Source: Cellulomonas telluris (GTDB lineage: Bacteria > Actinomycetota > Actinomycetes > Actinomycetales > Cellulomonadaceae). Taken from it: DNA of 64,000 nt. The stretch covers positions 1 through 64,000 of the forward strand of contig NZ_QXFN01000003.1 of NCBI RefSeq assembly GCF_004886325.1, given 5' to 3'. The notes under the pieces are model-generated. The model was given only the letters and a program-made list of their open reading frames with translations, did not search any database and was not told the DNA's origin. This document shows positions 35,036-44,335 of the stretch, one piece after another; position 1 is the stretch's first letter, and each line of letters starts with the position of its first letter. A program made the position numbers and the translations under genes.

Positions 35036-35690
35036 ACGGCCTGCCGGCCACCCCCGTCCGGTACGCCCACACCACCGTCTGCAGCCGGTCGCGCGTGCCG
35101 AGCTTCGTCATCGCGCGGCCCAGGTGCGACTTCACGGTCGACGGCTCCACGAACAGCGCGGCGGCGATCTCCGCGTTCGACATGCCCTCGGCGAGCAGGC
35201 GCACGATGTCGCGCTCGCGGGGCGTGAGCAGCCCGTCGGCCTCGGTGGGGTCGGGTGCGGGGCGGCGGCGGGCGAACTCGGCGATGACGCGACGCGTCAC
35301 GGCCTGGTCGACCATGCCCTCGCCGCGGGCGAGGCGCCGGATCGCGTCGGCGAGGTCGGCCGGGTCGGTGTCCTTGAGCACGAAGCCGCTGGCCCCGGCC
35401 TCGAGGGCGCCGAACACGTACTCGTCGAGGTCGAACGTGGTCACGACGAGGACGGCGGGCAGGTCGCCGTCGCGCTCGGCGACGATCTGCCGGGTCGCGG
35501 CGAGGCCGTCGCCGCCGGGCATCCGCACGTCCATGCACACGACGTCCGGCCGGGTGCGCCGGACCATCGCGACGGCCTCCGGACCGCTCGCCGCCTCGCC
35601 GACGACCTCCAGGTCGCCCGCGTCCTCGAGCAGCACGCGGAACCCCGCCCGCACCACCGCCTGGTCGTCCACCAGCGCGACCCGGATCAT
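35034..35690 (-). CDS. NarL/LuxR-family response regulator
   Basis: A 218-residue regulator from ATG 35690: receiver domain with VALVDDQ, the phospho-acceptor Asp in VCMDVRMPGGDG and Lys in GFVLKDTDP, then a LuxR-type helix-turn-helix (LTPRERDIVRLLAEGMSNAEIAAAL). The start overlaps the kinase stop as ATGA, so kinase and regulator are made together. The longer frame upstream lies inside the kinase gene and is not used. Confidence 0.93.
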   Translation of the reverse strand: MIRVALVDDQAVVRAGFRVLLEDAGDLEVVGEAASGPEAVAMVRRTRPDVVCMDVRMPGGDGLAATRQIVAERDGDLPAVLVVTTFDLDEYVFGALEAGASGFVLKDTDPADLADAIRRLARGEGMVDQAVTRRVIAEFARRRPAPDPTEADGLLTPRERDIVRLLAEGMSNAEIAAALFVEPSTVKSHLGRAMTKLGTRDRLQTVVWAYRTGVAGRP

Positions 35691-36934
35691 GCGCGTCCTC
35701 CCTCGTCGTCCACCGGCACGCGCAGCCGCACGCACCACCCGCCGTCGTGGGGACCGGCCGTGAGCGTGCCGCCCACGAGCGCCGCGCGCTCGCGCATGAC
35801 CGCCAGTCCCGTGCCGCCGCGCTCACCGGGTGCCACGGCGGCCCCGGGCGCGGCCCGCCCGTTCACCACCTCGAGCACCACGGCGCCCAGCTCGTGCACG
35901 AGCCGCACGCGGACCGGTCCGCCGGGTGCGTGCTGCCGCGCGTTCGTCAGCGCCTGCTGCGCCACGCGGTAGACCGACACGTCCGCGAGCGGCGGCAGCG
36001 GCGCCGCCGGCGTGCCCACGCGCTCCAGGTCGACGTCGTCGCCGAGCGCGCGGGCCGCGGCCACCAGGTCGTCGAGGGCCGCGGCGCCCGGCACCGGGGC
36101 GAGCGCGTCCGGCTCGTCGCCGCGCAGCAGCCCCACCACCTGGCGCAGGTTGTCGAGCGTCTCGCGACCCTGGTCCCGCAGCCAGGCCGCGCCCGCGCGG
36201 GCGGCGTCGGGGTCGCGGCCGACGAGCCGCTCGACCGCCGCCGCCTGCACGACCATGCCGGACAGGTGGTGCGCGGCGACGTCGTGCAGCTCGCGCGCCA
36301 GGCGCGCCCGCTCGTCGGCGACCGCGGCCTGCACGCGGGCGTCGCGCTCCCGCTCGAGCTGGGCGGCACGCTCCTGCAGCAGCCGCAGGTGCTCGCGGCG
36401 CGTCGCCAGGTACGTCCCGACCAGCACCGCCGCACCCCACAGCAGCACCGCCGACAGCGCGTGCTGCACCGCGAGGTCCGCCCCGGCCCGTCGGGCGAGC
36501 ACCGCCGCCGCCACGCCCACCGCCTCCGCGACGCCGGCGGCGGCCGCGGCGAGCAGGGCGCGCCGCGTCGGCAGCCGCGAGCCCACGGTCGCGGCGACGA
36601 CGAGCACGGCCACCGACCGCACCGAGATGTCCGGGGCCAGCGCGACGAGCCCGACCTGCGTGAGGACCACGAGGACGACGCAGGCGGCGGTCGCCACCCG
36701 GCGCAGCACCAGCGCGAGCGACTGGACGGCCAGGACCACGAGCAGCCAGGGCGCCACGTCGGGTGCGGGCGCGGCCTCCGGCACGAGCCGCACCGTGGCC
36801 ACCACGCCGAGCAGCATGACGACCGCGGTGACCACGGCGAGCAGCGCGTCGCGCGCGAGCGGCCCGCGGGCCCCGAGGCGGGTGAGGAACGTGTCCCACC
36901 TCGCCCCGGGGCCCGTGACCGGGGTGACGTCCAT
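35687..36934 (-). CDS. NarL-type sensor histidine kinase
   Basis: A 415-residue kinase with a membrane sensor of about six to seven helices in the first 200 residues, then the HisKA_3 dimer helix with phospho-His in RELHDVAAHHLSGMV and an HATPase domain (RQHAPGGPVRVRLV, GGTGLAVMRERAALVGG). The membrane-embedded sensor has no large outside loop. ATG 36934 is preferred over ATG 36943 because GGGAGG abuts the latter. It signals to the regulator at 35034. The stimulus is unknown. Confidence 0.9.
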   Translation of the reverse strand: MDVTPVTGPGARWDTFLTRLGARGPLARDALLAVVTAVVMLLGVVATVRLVPEAAPAPDVAPWLLVVLAVQSLALVLRRVATAACVVLVVLTQVGLVALAPDISVRSVAVLVVAATVGSRLPTRRALLAAAAAGVAEAVGVAAAVLARRAGADLAVQHALSAVLLWGAAVLVGTYLATRREHLRLLQERAAQLERERDARVQAAVADERARLARELHDVAAHHLSGMVVQAAAVERLVGRDPDAARAGAAWLRDQGRETLDNLRQVVGLLRGDEPDALAPVPGAAALDDLVAAARALGDDVDLERVGTPAAPLPPLADVSVYRVAQQALTNARQHAPGGPVRVRLVHELGAVVLEVVNGRAAPGAAVAPGERGGTGLAVMRERAALVGGTLTAGPHDGGWCVRLRVPVDDEGGRA

Positions 36935-36970
36935 GGCGGTCATCCTCCCGTGCCGTCCGTCGTCCGGCCG

Positions 36971-39019
36971 TCAGTACGTGATGTCGGGCGAGAGCAGCTG
37001 CATCTCGTTGACCGCCCACGACGTCACGGCGAACGCGACCAGCACGACGCTCGCGGTCGCGACCCGGAACCAGCCGGTGCGACCCCGCGCCTCGGCCACG
37101 ACACGCCAGCCGGCGGCCAGCAGGCCGAGCACCCCGACCACGGTCAGCACCTGGACCACGCGGACCACCGCGTCGGGCAGGGGCTGCAGCCCCATGACGG
37201 TGAGGACGACGTAGACCCAGCCGGCGAGCGCCGCGAGGGTGCTGAGGGCGGCGAGCCGGGTGAGCCGGCGCGGCAGGCGGACACGCGGGTCGGCGGGTGC
37301 GGCGTCCGGGGGTGACGCGTGCTCCGCCGTCGCGCCGTGCTGCTCGCCCGCCCCGTCGGTCGTGCCGCGCCGGGCGCGCACGCGGCGGACCACCGCCCCG
37401 ACCGGCCACGCGAGCACCGTGAGCAGGAGCACGGCGGCGGCGCCCAGGAGCGCCGGCCCGGCCGCGGCCCGTGCGGAGGCGACGGGGACCATCGACATGG
37501 CCGCGTCGTGGCCGATCAGCTCGACCTCCCCCGCGTCGTCGGTGCGCACCGTGACGACGCGGTCGCCGCCGACCTGCCGGTACACCCACGGCTCGACCTC
37601 CTCGTACACCGCGGGCTCGAGCTGCCCCGGACCGGGCGTGAACAGCACGCGGTCGCCGTCGACGACCTGCGCCCGCATCGGCTGCAGCGGGCCCAGGGCG
37701 GTCAGGAACGTGGAGTGGAACCCGCGCGTCGACTCGTACGCGCCGGCCACGGTCTGCGCGTGGGCGCGACGGGTCTCGTCGTCGACGATGCTCGCCGCCG
37801 CGTCCTCGCCGGGGAAGTACCGGTCCGCGAAGGCGTCGAGCAGGTCCTCGCGCAGGTGGTACGCGGCGCTCCCCGTGCCGGTGCTGCTGAGCGACAGGTA
37901 GACGCCCGTGTCGTCGTCCGGCCACAGCTGCAGGTGGGAGTGGAAGACGTTCGTGTCGCCGCCGTGCCCCACGACCCGGTGTCCGTTGCGGGACTCGTCG
38001 AACCACCCCAGGCCCATGAACGGCCCCTCGGTGAGGACGCCGAGCGTCGACGCGTCGAGCGCGGGCTCCTGCATGAGCGCACGCGTCGGCGCGGACAGGA
38101 TCTCCTCGCCGCCCACGGCGTCGCCGAGGTGGGCGAGCATGAACCGCGCCATGTCGGCCGCGGTGGCGCTCAGCGCGCCGGCCGGCGGCTGGCCGACCAC
38201 CTCGAACGGCACCGGGGCGCCGTCGGACGTCGGGTAGCCCTGCGCCATGTCGTCCGCCAGGTCGTCCGGCAGCGGCTGCGCGAACGTCGACGACGTCATG
38301 CCGGCGGGTGCGAGCACGTGCTCGGCGACGTACTCCTCGAACGGCTGCCCGCTGACCGCCTCGACGACGTACCCGGCGAGCGCGTTGCTGTAGTTGGAGT
38401 ACGCGGGCGTCGTACCGGGCTCGTACACCTGCTCGGGCGGCGCCTCCACGAGGCTGCGGCGCAGGTCGGGCGTGCTGCCCTCGGCGCCGATGAGGCCCGC
38501 GACGCGCTCCTCGAAGCCGGCGGTGTGCGTCAGCAGGTGCCGCAGCGTGACCGGGTGCTCGAGGTCCAGGCCCAGGCCGGTGTACTGCTCGACGTCCGTG
38601 TCCAGGTCGACCTCGCCCGCCTCCACGAGCTGCAGGACGGCGGTAGCCGTCAGCATCTTCGACACCGACCCGACGCGGAACAGCGTCCGCTCCGGGTCGA
38701 CGGGCGTGCCCGCCGCGACGTCGGCCTCGCCGAAGCCGCGCGCCGTCACGACCTCCCCGTCGTGGACGACGGCGACGGTCGCACCCGCGATGCGCCCCTC
38801 CTCGAGGGCGTCGGGCAGCGTCTCGTCGAGCCACGCGTCGACGTCGGCCCGTGTGAGCCCCGCCTGCGAGGCCGGGTACGTCGTGGGCGGGTCCGGCGGC
38901 CCCGCGGCCGTGCCGCACGCGGCGAGCGTGGTGACGACGGCCGCGCCGGCCACGGCGGCCGCCGCCCGGCGCAGGCCGCGGCGGGGGCCGCCGGGGCGGG
39001 TGCTGAGGTCCGTGCGCAT
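36971..39019 (-). CDS. Serine hydrolase (beta-lactamase/penicillin-binding type) with lipoprotein signal and C-terminal membrane helices
   Basis: A 682-residue protein: lipoprotein-like signal with Cys in TTLAACG near residue 35, a beta-lactamase class C/PBP4-type domain (about 55-420) with SVSK (Ser nucleophile), YSNY and HGG motifs, a beta-rich linking part (to about 530), then helices near 540-560 and four more from about 600 to the end. Such enzymes hydrolyse peptides or D-amino-acid esters at the cell surface. It lies directly upstream, on the same strand, of the kinase gene, so it may respond to the same signal. Confidence 0.88.
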   Translation of the reverse strand: MRTDLSTRPGGPRRGLRRAAAAVAGAAVVTTLAACGTAAGPPDPPTTYPASQAGLTRADVDAWLDETLPDALEEGRIAGATVAVVHDGEVVTARGFGEADVAAGTPVDPERTLFRVGSVSKMLTATAVLQLVEAGEVDLDTDVEQYTGLGLDLEHPVTLRHLLTHTAGFEERVAGLIGAEGSTPDLRRSLVEAPPEQVYEPGTTPAYSNYSNALAGYVVEAVSGQPFEEYVAEHVLAPAGMTSSTFAQPLPDDLADDMAQGYPTSDGAPVPFEVVGQPPAGALSATAADMARFMLAHLGDAVGGEEILSAPTRALMQEPALDASTLGVLTEGPFMGLGWFDESRNGHRVVGHGGDTNVFHSHLQLWPDDDTGVYLSLSSTGTGSAAYHLREDLLDAFADRYFPGEDAAASIVDDETRRAHAQTVAGAYESTRGFHSTFLTALGPLQPMRAQVVDGDRVLFTPGPGQLEPAVYEEVEPWVYRQVGGDRVVTVRTDDAGEVELIGHDAAMSMVPVASARAAAGPALLGAAAVLLLTVLAWPVGAVVRRVRARRGTTDGAGEQHGATAEHASPPDAAPADPRVRLPRRLTRLAALSTLAALAGWVYVVLTVMGLQPLPDAVVRVVQVLTVVGVLGLLAAGWRVVAEARGRTGWFRVATASVVLVAFAVTSWAVNEMQLLSPDITY

Positions 39020-39344
39020 GGTGTCCTCCTGCCGCCGCGAGTCCCCGGGGTTCCCCGGACGAGCGCCTCGCGGCCTGCGTCCATGCTGGTCAGCAGGGGT
39101 ACGGCACCGCTTCGGGCGCGACGGCGAACCTGCCTTGCGACCTCCGGGGGAGGCCGCGCGACGCCGCCTCGCCCCTGCGACGCAGGCCGGCGTCCACCTC
39201 GCCCCGCCGCCCTCCGCGCCCGCGGGCTCGTGAGCCTGTCGATCCGGTCGACGGGGACGACCGGGTCGACAGCCTCGCCAGGGCGAGGCGGGGGAGGGGG
39301 CAGACGGAAGAGGGGAGGAGGGGAGGGAGGGGCAGGGCGGGGAC
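39020..39344. other. Intergenic with purine-rich tract
   Basis: About 325 bases between the serine hydrolase start and the repeat array. It includes a G/A-only stretch around 39289-39350, rich in GGGAGG, which would be a C/T-rich tract on the other strand. No gene is supported. The promoter of the hydrolase must lie in the left half. Confidence 0.5.
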
Positions 39345-39428
39345 GGGGAACGGGCGGGATCAGGCCCTGCCCGGGGAACGGGCGGGATCAGGCCCTGCCC
39401 GGGGAACGGGCAGGGTCAGGCCGTGCCC
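39345..39428. repeat. Three tandem 28-bp repeats overlapping the end of a response regulator gene
   Basis: Units 39345-39372 and 39373-39400 are identical; 39401-39428 differs at a few bases and contains the stop and last codons of the regulator gene. Each unit holds an imperfect inverted repeat (GGGCGGG with CCCTGCCC), so each can fold on its own and may help terminate transcription. Confidence 0.9.
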
Positions 39429-40093
39429 GGGCGGACGAGGCCCGTCTCGTAGGCGAGGACCACGGCCTGGACGCGGTCGCGCACGCCGAGCTTGGCGAGG
39501 ACGCGCCCCACGTGCGTCTTCACCGTGGCCTCGGACAGGAACAGCCGGGCGGCGATCTCCGCGTTGGACGACCCGTCGGCGACGCAGCGCAGCACCTCGA
39601 CCTCGCGGGGCGTCAGCTCCGCGAGGCGGGGGTGCGGGGCGTCCGGGTCCGGCGCGGCGCCGGAGTCCGGGAAGCGTCCGGCGAAGAGCTCGAGCATGCG
39701 CCGGGTGACGCGCGGGGCGACGACCGCGTCGCCCGCGGCGACCGTGCGGACGGCCTCGACCAGGTCGGCCGGGCGGGCGTCCTTGAGCATGAAGCCGCTG
39801 GCGCCGGCGCCGAGCGCGGCGAACGCGTACTCGTCGAGGTCGAACGTCGTCAGGACGAGCACGCGCACGTCGGGGTGCGCCTCGACGACGCGCCGGGTGG
39901 CCTCGATGCCGTCCACGCCGGGCATGCGCACGTCCATGAGGACGACGTCGGGTCGCAGCGCCCGCACCTGCTCGACCGCGGTCGCGCCGTCGCCGGCCTC
40001 GCCGACCACGTCGACGGTGCCCGAGCTCTCGAGGATGAGCCGGAAGCCCACGCGCACCAGGGGCTGGTCGTCCACCAGCAGGACCGTCGTCAT
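39416..40093 (-). CDS. NarL/LuxR-family response regulator
   Basis: A 225-residue regulator: [14 protein letters not shown], phospho-Asp in [13 protein letters not shown], Lys in GFMLKDARP, and a LuxR-type DNA-binding end ([25 protein letters not shown]). ATG 40093 follows GGGAGAC. It is paralogous to the regulator at 35034. Its 3' end has become part of a 28-bp repeat array. Confidence 0.93.
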   Translation of the reverse strand: MTTVLLVDDQPLVRVGFRLILESSGTVDVVGEAGDGATAVEQVRALRPDVVLMDVRMPGVDGIEATRRVVEAHPDVRVLVLTTFDLDEYAFAALGAGASGFMLKDARPADLVEAVRTVAAGDAVVAPRVTRRMLELFAGRFPDSGAAPDPDAPHPRLAELTPREVEVLRCVADGSSNAEIAARLFLSEATVKTHVGRVLAKLGVRDRVQAVVLAYETGLVRPGTA

Positions 40094-40140
40094 GCGTCTC
40101 CCGTCGTCATGCGTCGTCCGTCCTCGTCGCCCCGCCGCCG

Positions 40141-41517
40141 TCACGCGTCCGCCTCCGGCAGCGGCAGGAGCGCCCGCACGCGCCACCCGCGCCCGTGCGG
40201 ACCGGCCTCGACCGTGCCGCCGAACACCGCCGCGCGCTCGCGCATCCCCACCAGGCCGCGGCCCGACCCCGGCGACGGCGTGGGCGGCACGGCGCCGCCC
40301 TCGTCGACGACGACGACCTCGACGGCGTCGGCACGTCGCTCCACCTCGACCCGGACGCCGTCGGTGCCGCGGGCGTGCCGCAGCACGTTGGTCAGCGACT
40401 CCTGCACGATCCGGTGCACCGCGAGCTGCACGGTGGCGTCGAGCCCGTCCAGGGTGGCGAGGCCGGTCGTGCGCACGGGCAGCCCGGCGGTGCGGAAGCC
40501 CTCGACGAGGCGGACGACGTCGAGGCCGCCCGGCTGGGGCGCGCGCGGCGCGGCGCTCGCGTCCTGCGCGCCGTCGTCGTGCAGCACCCCGAGGATGCGG
40601 CGCATGTCGGCGAGAGCGGCGCGGCCGGTGTCGACCAGCTCGTCGAGCGCGGCGCGTGCCCGGTCGGGGGCGTACTCGAACGCGGCGGACGCACCGCCGC
40701 CGAGGGTCACCATGACCGAGATGCCGTGCGCGACGACGTCGTGCATCTCGCGCGCGATGCGGGCCCGCTCCGCCGCCTGGTCGAGGCGCTCCCGCTGCTC
40801 GAGCGCGGCCGCGCGCGCGGCCTCCTCGGCGGCGGCGGCCGCGGCCCGTTCCCGCCGCGCGCGCACCAGCACGCCGAGGGTGACCGCGAGCAGCGCGAGC
40901 AGCAGCACCGGGCCCGCGTTGACGTACCAGGACAGGCTCTGGAGGAAGCCGAGCGCCCCGCCGCGCGTCACCGTCGCGACCTCCTGCGGCTCGTCGGGGT
41001 ACGCGCCGACGACGATCGCCCCCACGGTCCGGGCGAGCGGCGACGCGGCCGCGACGAGGAGCGCGGCCACGCACGCCAGGACCGTCGGCCACAGGGCCCG
41101 CGGCGGGCCCCACACGGCCACCGCGTACAGCGCGAGCGCGAGCCCGACCTCGAACCCGGCGGTCCACCCCGTGACGACCAGGGACAGCACCCCGAGCACG
41201 GCCAGGACGGCCGCGACGACCACGGGCCGGTGCCGGCGGCGGGAGAGCGCCACCGCACCCGCCAGCGTGAGCCCGAGGGACGCCAGCTGCATCGTCAGCA
41301 CACGGCCGGGCTCCAGCGCCTCCGACAGGAGGTACATGGAGTCGGCACCGAGGCCCAGCAGCAGCGCCCAGCCGGTGAAGCACGCGACGACCAGCGCGTC
41401 GAGGACGCCGGGACGGCGCACCAGGACCGCGTGGACGGCCCGCAGCGGCCGGCGCAGGGCCGCCAGGACGCGCGCGCCGGGCGTCGCCCCGTCGTCGCCG
41501 TCCGCAGCCCCGGTCAC
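40141..41517 (-). CDS. NarL-type sensor histidine kinase
   Basis: A 458-residue kinase with about six membrane helices, a coiled-coil-like Ala/Glu/Arg-rich stretch (about 230-265), phospho-His in [15 protein letters not shown] and HATPase motifs ([31 protein letters not shown]). GTG 41517 follows GAGGA. It partners the regulator 47 bases downstream. It lies next to an ABC exporter on the same strand, a common pairing in which the system controls the exporter. Confidence 0.9.
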   Translation of the reverse strand: MTGAADGDDGATPGARVLAALRRPLRAVHAVLVRRPGVLDALVVACFTGWALLLGLGADSMYLLSEALEPGRVLTMQLASLGLTLAGAVALSRRRHRPVVVAAVLAVLGVLSLVVTGWTAGFEVGLALALYAVAVWGPPRALWPTVLACVAALLVAAASPLARTVGAIVVGAYPDEPQEVATVTRGGALGFLQSLSWYVNAGPVLLLALLAVTLGVLVRARRERAAAAAAEEAARAAALEQRERLDQAAERARIAREMHDVVAHGISVMVTLGGGASAAFEYAPDRARAALDELVDTGRAALADMRRILGVLHDDGAQDASAAPRAPQPGGLDVVRLVEGFRTAGLPVRTTGLATLDGLDATVQLAVHRIVQESLTNVLRHARGTDGVRVEVERRADAVEVVVVDEGGAVPPTPSPGSGRGLVGMRERAAVFGGTVEAGPHGRGWRVRALLPLPEADA

Positions 41518-41588
41518 CGCGTCATCCTCGCAGGCACGCGGGGGCGGGCCGCCCGCCGGACGGACCGCCCCGGGGCGCGCACCCGTGC

Positions 41589-42434
41589 TCAGGCGTCCCT
41601 CCGGCGCAGGAGCACGCACGCGACGGCGAGCAGCCCGGCGACCCACGCGAGCATCACGCCGAACCCCGTCCACGGCGGCAGCGTGCTGGGCACGTTGCTG
41701 AGCACGGAGCCGAGCGCGTCGGACGTCACCAGCCGGGCCCCGGCGTTGGCGGGCAGGTACACGACGAGCTCCTGCAGCGGCGCCCAGGGGATCGCTCCCA
41801 GGCCGTTCTCGACGACCAGCACCAGCCCGAGGACGACCGTGATCCCCGCCGCCGTGCTGCGCGTCAGCGCACCGAACGTGAAGCCGAGCGCGGACGCGGC
41901 GGCGAGGAACAGCGGCATGCCGAGCACGATCCGGGCGTCCTCGGGGCGGGTCAGGTCCAGCGTCATGCCCGCCCGGCCCAGCACCGGCAGCGTCGCGGCG
42001 ACGGCCACGGCGACCATGACCGTCGAGGCGACGAGGACCGCGGCGACCGTGACGACCAGCTTGGCCAGCAGCGCCGGCAGCCGCGTGGGGGCGGCGACGA
42101 GCGTCGAGCGGATCTGCCCCGTCCCGTACTCGCCGGCGACGCCCAGCACGCCGAACGTGCAGAAGGTCAGCAGCGCGAGGGGTGCGCCGGCGAGCGCGTA
42201 CGCCGCGCCCATGCCGTCGGGGCGCACGACGTCGTCGGGGATGACCCCCGCGACGCTCATGGTCTGCAGCGGACCGAGCGCGGCACCGGCGACGACGGCC
42301 ACGGCCAGCGCCCACCAGGTCGAGCGCAGCGAGCGCAGCTTGACCCACTCGGAGGCGAGCAGGCGGCGGAACGTGACCGGGTGGACCGTGACCCGGGTCC
42401 GGGCGGGGCCCGGGGTGGGGGCGAGCGTGCTCAT
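41589..42434 (-). CDS. ABC-2 type transporter permease
   Basis: A 281-residue membrane protein with six helices of the ABC-2 kind: a conserved start (FRRLLASEWVKLRSLRSTWW), TFGVLGVAGEYGTGQIRSTL in the first loop, and a final LACVLLRRRDA. It is the membrane part of an exporter powered by the ATPase gene it overlaps (ATGA). The EYGTGQIRSTL motif is typical of bacteriocin or drug export permeases in actinobacteria. Substrate unknown. Confidence 0.88.
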   Translation of the reverse strand: MSTLAPTPGPARTRVTVHPVTFRRLLASEWVKLRSLRSTWWALAVAVVAGAALGPLQTMSVAGVIPDDVVRPDGMGAAYALAGAPLALLTFCTFGVLGVAGEYGTGQIRSTLVAAPTRLPALLAKLVVTVAAVLVASTVMVAVAVAATLPVLGRAGMTLDLTRPEDARIVLGMPLFLAAASALGFTFGALTRSTAAGITVVLGLVLVVENGLGAIPWAPLQELVVYLPANAGARLVTSDALGSVLSNVPSTLPPWTGFGVMLAWVAGLLAVACVLLRRRDA

Positions 42435-43384
42435 CGGTGGCCTCCGGCGGTGCGACGGGAGCGGGCGGGGGCGGTGCCGGCGGCCGAGCGGTACTCGACC
42501 TCGTCGGCGGTCAGCCGCAGGTACGCGTCCTCGAGCGAGGACTCCACGGGGGCGAGGCCGTGCAGCACGACGCCGCCCGCCGCGGCCGCGGCGGCGATCT
42601 CGGGCGCGGGGCAGCCGTCGACCTCGAGCAGGTCCGCCGCGAGCGACGTCACCCGCGTGCCCGGCCGCCGCAGCAGGAGCGCCTCGAGCAGGGCGGCGTC
42701 CGGCGTCCGCACGCGCACCGCGGTCGGCTGCGTGCTCGCGACGACGTCCTGGACGGGGGCGTCCGCGAGGACCCTGCCGCGCCCGACGACCACGAGGTGG
42801 TCGGCCGTGAGGGCCATCTCCGTCATGAGGTGCGACGACAGCAGCACGGTGCGCCCCTCGGCCGCGAGAGCGCGCAGCAGGTGCCGGATCCACAGCACGC
42901 CGTCCGGGTCGAGCCCGTTGACCGGCTCGTCGAGCACGAGCACGGGCGGGTCGCCGAGCAGCGCCGCGGCGAGCCCGAGCCGCTGGCCCATGCCCAGGGA
43001 GAACGTGCCCGCCCGCCTGCGGGCCACCGACCGCAGGCCGGTGAGCTCCAGGACGTCCTCGACGCGGCGCCGGCCGATGCCGTGCGTCGCGGCCAGCGCG
43101 AGCAGGTGGTCCCGTGCCGACCGGCCGCCGTGCACGGCCTTCGCGTCCAGCAGGGCGCCCACCTCGCCGAGCGGCGCCCGGTGCTCGACGTACCGCCGGC
43201 CGCCCACGGTCGCGGTGCCGGCCGTGGGCCGGTCCAGCCCCACGAGCATCCGCATCGTCGTGGACTTGCCGGCGCCGTTCGGGCCCAGGAAGCCCGTCAC
43301 CACGCCCGGCCGGACGGTGAACGACATGCCGTCCACCACCGTGGCGCTCCCGTACCTCTTCGTCAGGTCCCTGACCTCGATCAT
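42431..43384 (-). CDS. ABC transporter ATP-binding protein (DRA/CcmA type)
   Basis: A 317-residue ATPase: Walker A GPNGAGKST, Q-loop region GALLDAKAVHGGRSARDHL, signature FSLGMGQRLGLA (a known variant), Walker B VLVLDEPVNGLDPDG, and switch His in SSHLM. The ATP domain covers the first 220 residues, and the rest is the regulatory extension seen in drug-resistance ATPases. ATG 43384 follows GAGGAGGA. It is coupled to the permease downstream. Confidence 0.93.
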   Translation of the reverse strand: MIEVRDLTKRYGSATVVDGMSFTVRPGVVTGFLGPNGAGKSTTMRMLVGLDRPTAGTATVGGRRYVEHRAPLGEVGALLDAKAVHGGRSARDHLLALAATHGIGRRRVEDVLELTGLRSVARRRAGTFSLGMGQRLGLAAALLGDPPVLVLDEPVNGLDPDGVLWIRHLLRALAAEGRTVLLSSHLMTEMALTADHLVVVGRGRVLADAPVQDVVASTQPTAVRVRTPDAALLEALLLRRPGTRVTSLAADLLEVDGCPAPEIAAAAAAGGVVLHGLAPVESSLEDAYLRLTADEVEYRSAAGTAPARSRRTAGGHR

Positions 43385-43618
43385 GCGTCCTCCTCGTTCG
43401 ACGTCCTCGAACGTAGGAGCGGGGCCGGGGGCGGCGGGACGCCCGTGGGGACCACCTCCGGCGCGTGCGGGGGTACGCCGCGAGGACCACGCCGTCATCC
43501 CTGCGGCGACGCCACGGGCCTGCAGGTTCCACCCGCGCGTGCCGATGGGTGGGTGTACGCGCGACGGCCCCCCGGTGCTCCTCCGGTTGAGGGGACGCGG
43601 CGGACGGGAGGAGGGGCC

Positions 43619-43819
43619 ATGACGGCGACGACGCTCGTGGAGCGGGTGGTGACGGCGCAGCAGGCCGGTGCGGACCACGCACCGGCGCTCCCGCGCAGGG
43701 CCGTGCCCTGCGCGGCCCGCCCGGGCACGGCCCTGCGCCACGTGGACGGCCCGTGCCTGTGCTTCGTGGGCGGTCCCCCGCCCGAGTTCGCGCCCAGCGG
43801 GGGGCGTCCGACCGGCTGA
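43619..43819 (+). CDS. Small protein of unknown function
   Basis: A 66-residue frame with a good ribosome site (GGGAGGAGGGG) before ATG 43619. It has four Cys-region residues (RAVPCAARPG, DGPCLCFVGG) and a Pro/Gly-rich end. No family recognised. It precedes the VOC gene by 78 bases on the same strand. The strong ribosome site makes it more likely to be real than most frames of this size. Confidence 0.5.
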   Translation: MTATTLVERVVTAQQAGADHAPALPRRAVPCAARPGTALRHVDGPCLCFVGGPPPEFAPSGGRPTG

Positions 43820-43897
43820 GAGGCCGCCGCGGCGTCGGTGTCGGACCCGCCCGATACGGTCGGGTTCGTCCGGTCCGCACACGCGAGGGGGCTTCCC

Positions 43898-44266
43898 ATG
43901 GCACACGGCGACATCACCCACATCGACATCCCCGTCAACGACATGGAGCAGGCGACCCGCTTCTACGGGACGCTGTTCGGCTGGCGCATCGCGGAGGTCC
44001 CGGGCTTCGAGGGCTACCCGATGTGGCAGGCCCCGAACAAGATCAGCGGCGGCGGCCTCGCACCGCGCGAGGAGGGCTTCACGAGCCCGCGCAGCTACGT
44101 CGAGGTCGACTCCATCGACGACGTGCTGGCGCGCGTGACCGAGCTCGGCGGTGAGGTGCGCCTGCCGCGCACCCCGATCGACGAGACGAGCTGGTTCGCG
44201 GCGTTCGTCGACCCCGACGGCAACGAGATCGGCCTGTACGAGGGGTCGACGGCCGGCCAGGAGTAG
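43898..44266 (+). CDS. VOC family (glyoxalase/dioxygenase fold) protein
   Basis: A 122-residue protein of the vicinal oxygen chelate fold: DITHIDIPVNDMEQATRFYGTLFGWR at the start and WFAAFVDPDGNEIGLYEG at the end, the paired beta-alpha-beta modules. Metal-ligand positions (His in THIDI, Glu in NEIGLYE) are present. ATG 43898 follows GCGAGGGGG. The longer frame upstream is not needed. Function may be in resistance or small-molecule metabolism. Confidence 0.88.
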   Translation: MAHGDITHIDIPVNDMEQATRFYGTLFGWRIAEVPGFEGYPMWQAPNKISGGGLAPREEGFTSPRSYVEVDSIDDVLARVTELGGEVRLPRTPIDETSWFAAFVDPDGNEIGLYEGSTAGQE

Positions 44267-44273
44267 CGGGCGG

Positions 44274-44301
44274 GCCCGGCCACCGGGGCAGGTGGCCGGG
44301 C
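44274..44301. terminator. Terminator between convergent genes
   Basis: An 11-bp perfect stem (44274-44284 with 44291-44301) and a 6-base loop, just after the VOC gene stop and before the end of the convergent oxidoreductase gene. Confidence 0.65.
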
Positions 44302-44335
44302 CGTCGTGCCGTCGTGCGGCGCGCGTGCGACGCGC

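Noticed and set aside
39345-39428. Direct repeats as a CRISPR array
   Set aside because: Units are directly adjacent with no spacers, and no cas gene is present.
37319-41701. A 1460-codon open frame on the plus strand
   Set aside because: It is the complement of the serine hydrolase, regulator and kinase genes, all with clear motifs on the minus strand. GC-rich third positions keep the opposite frame open.
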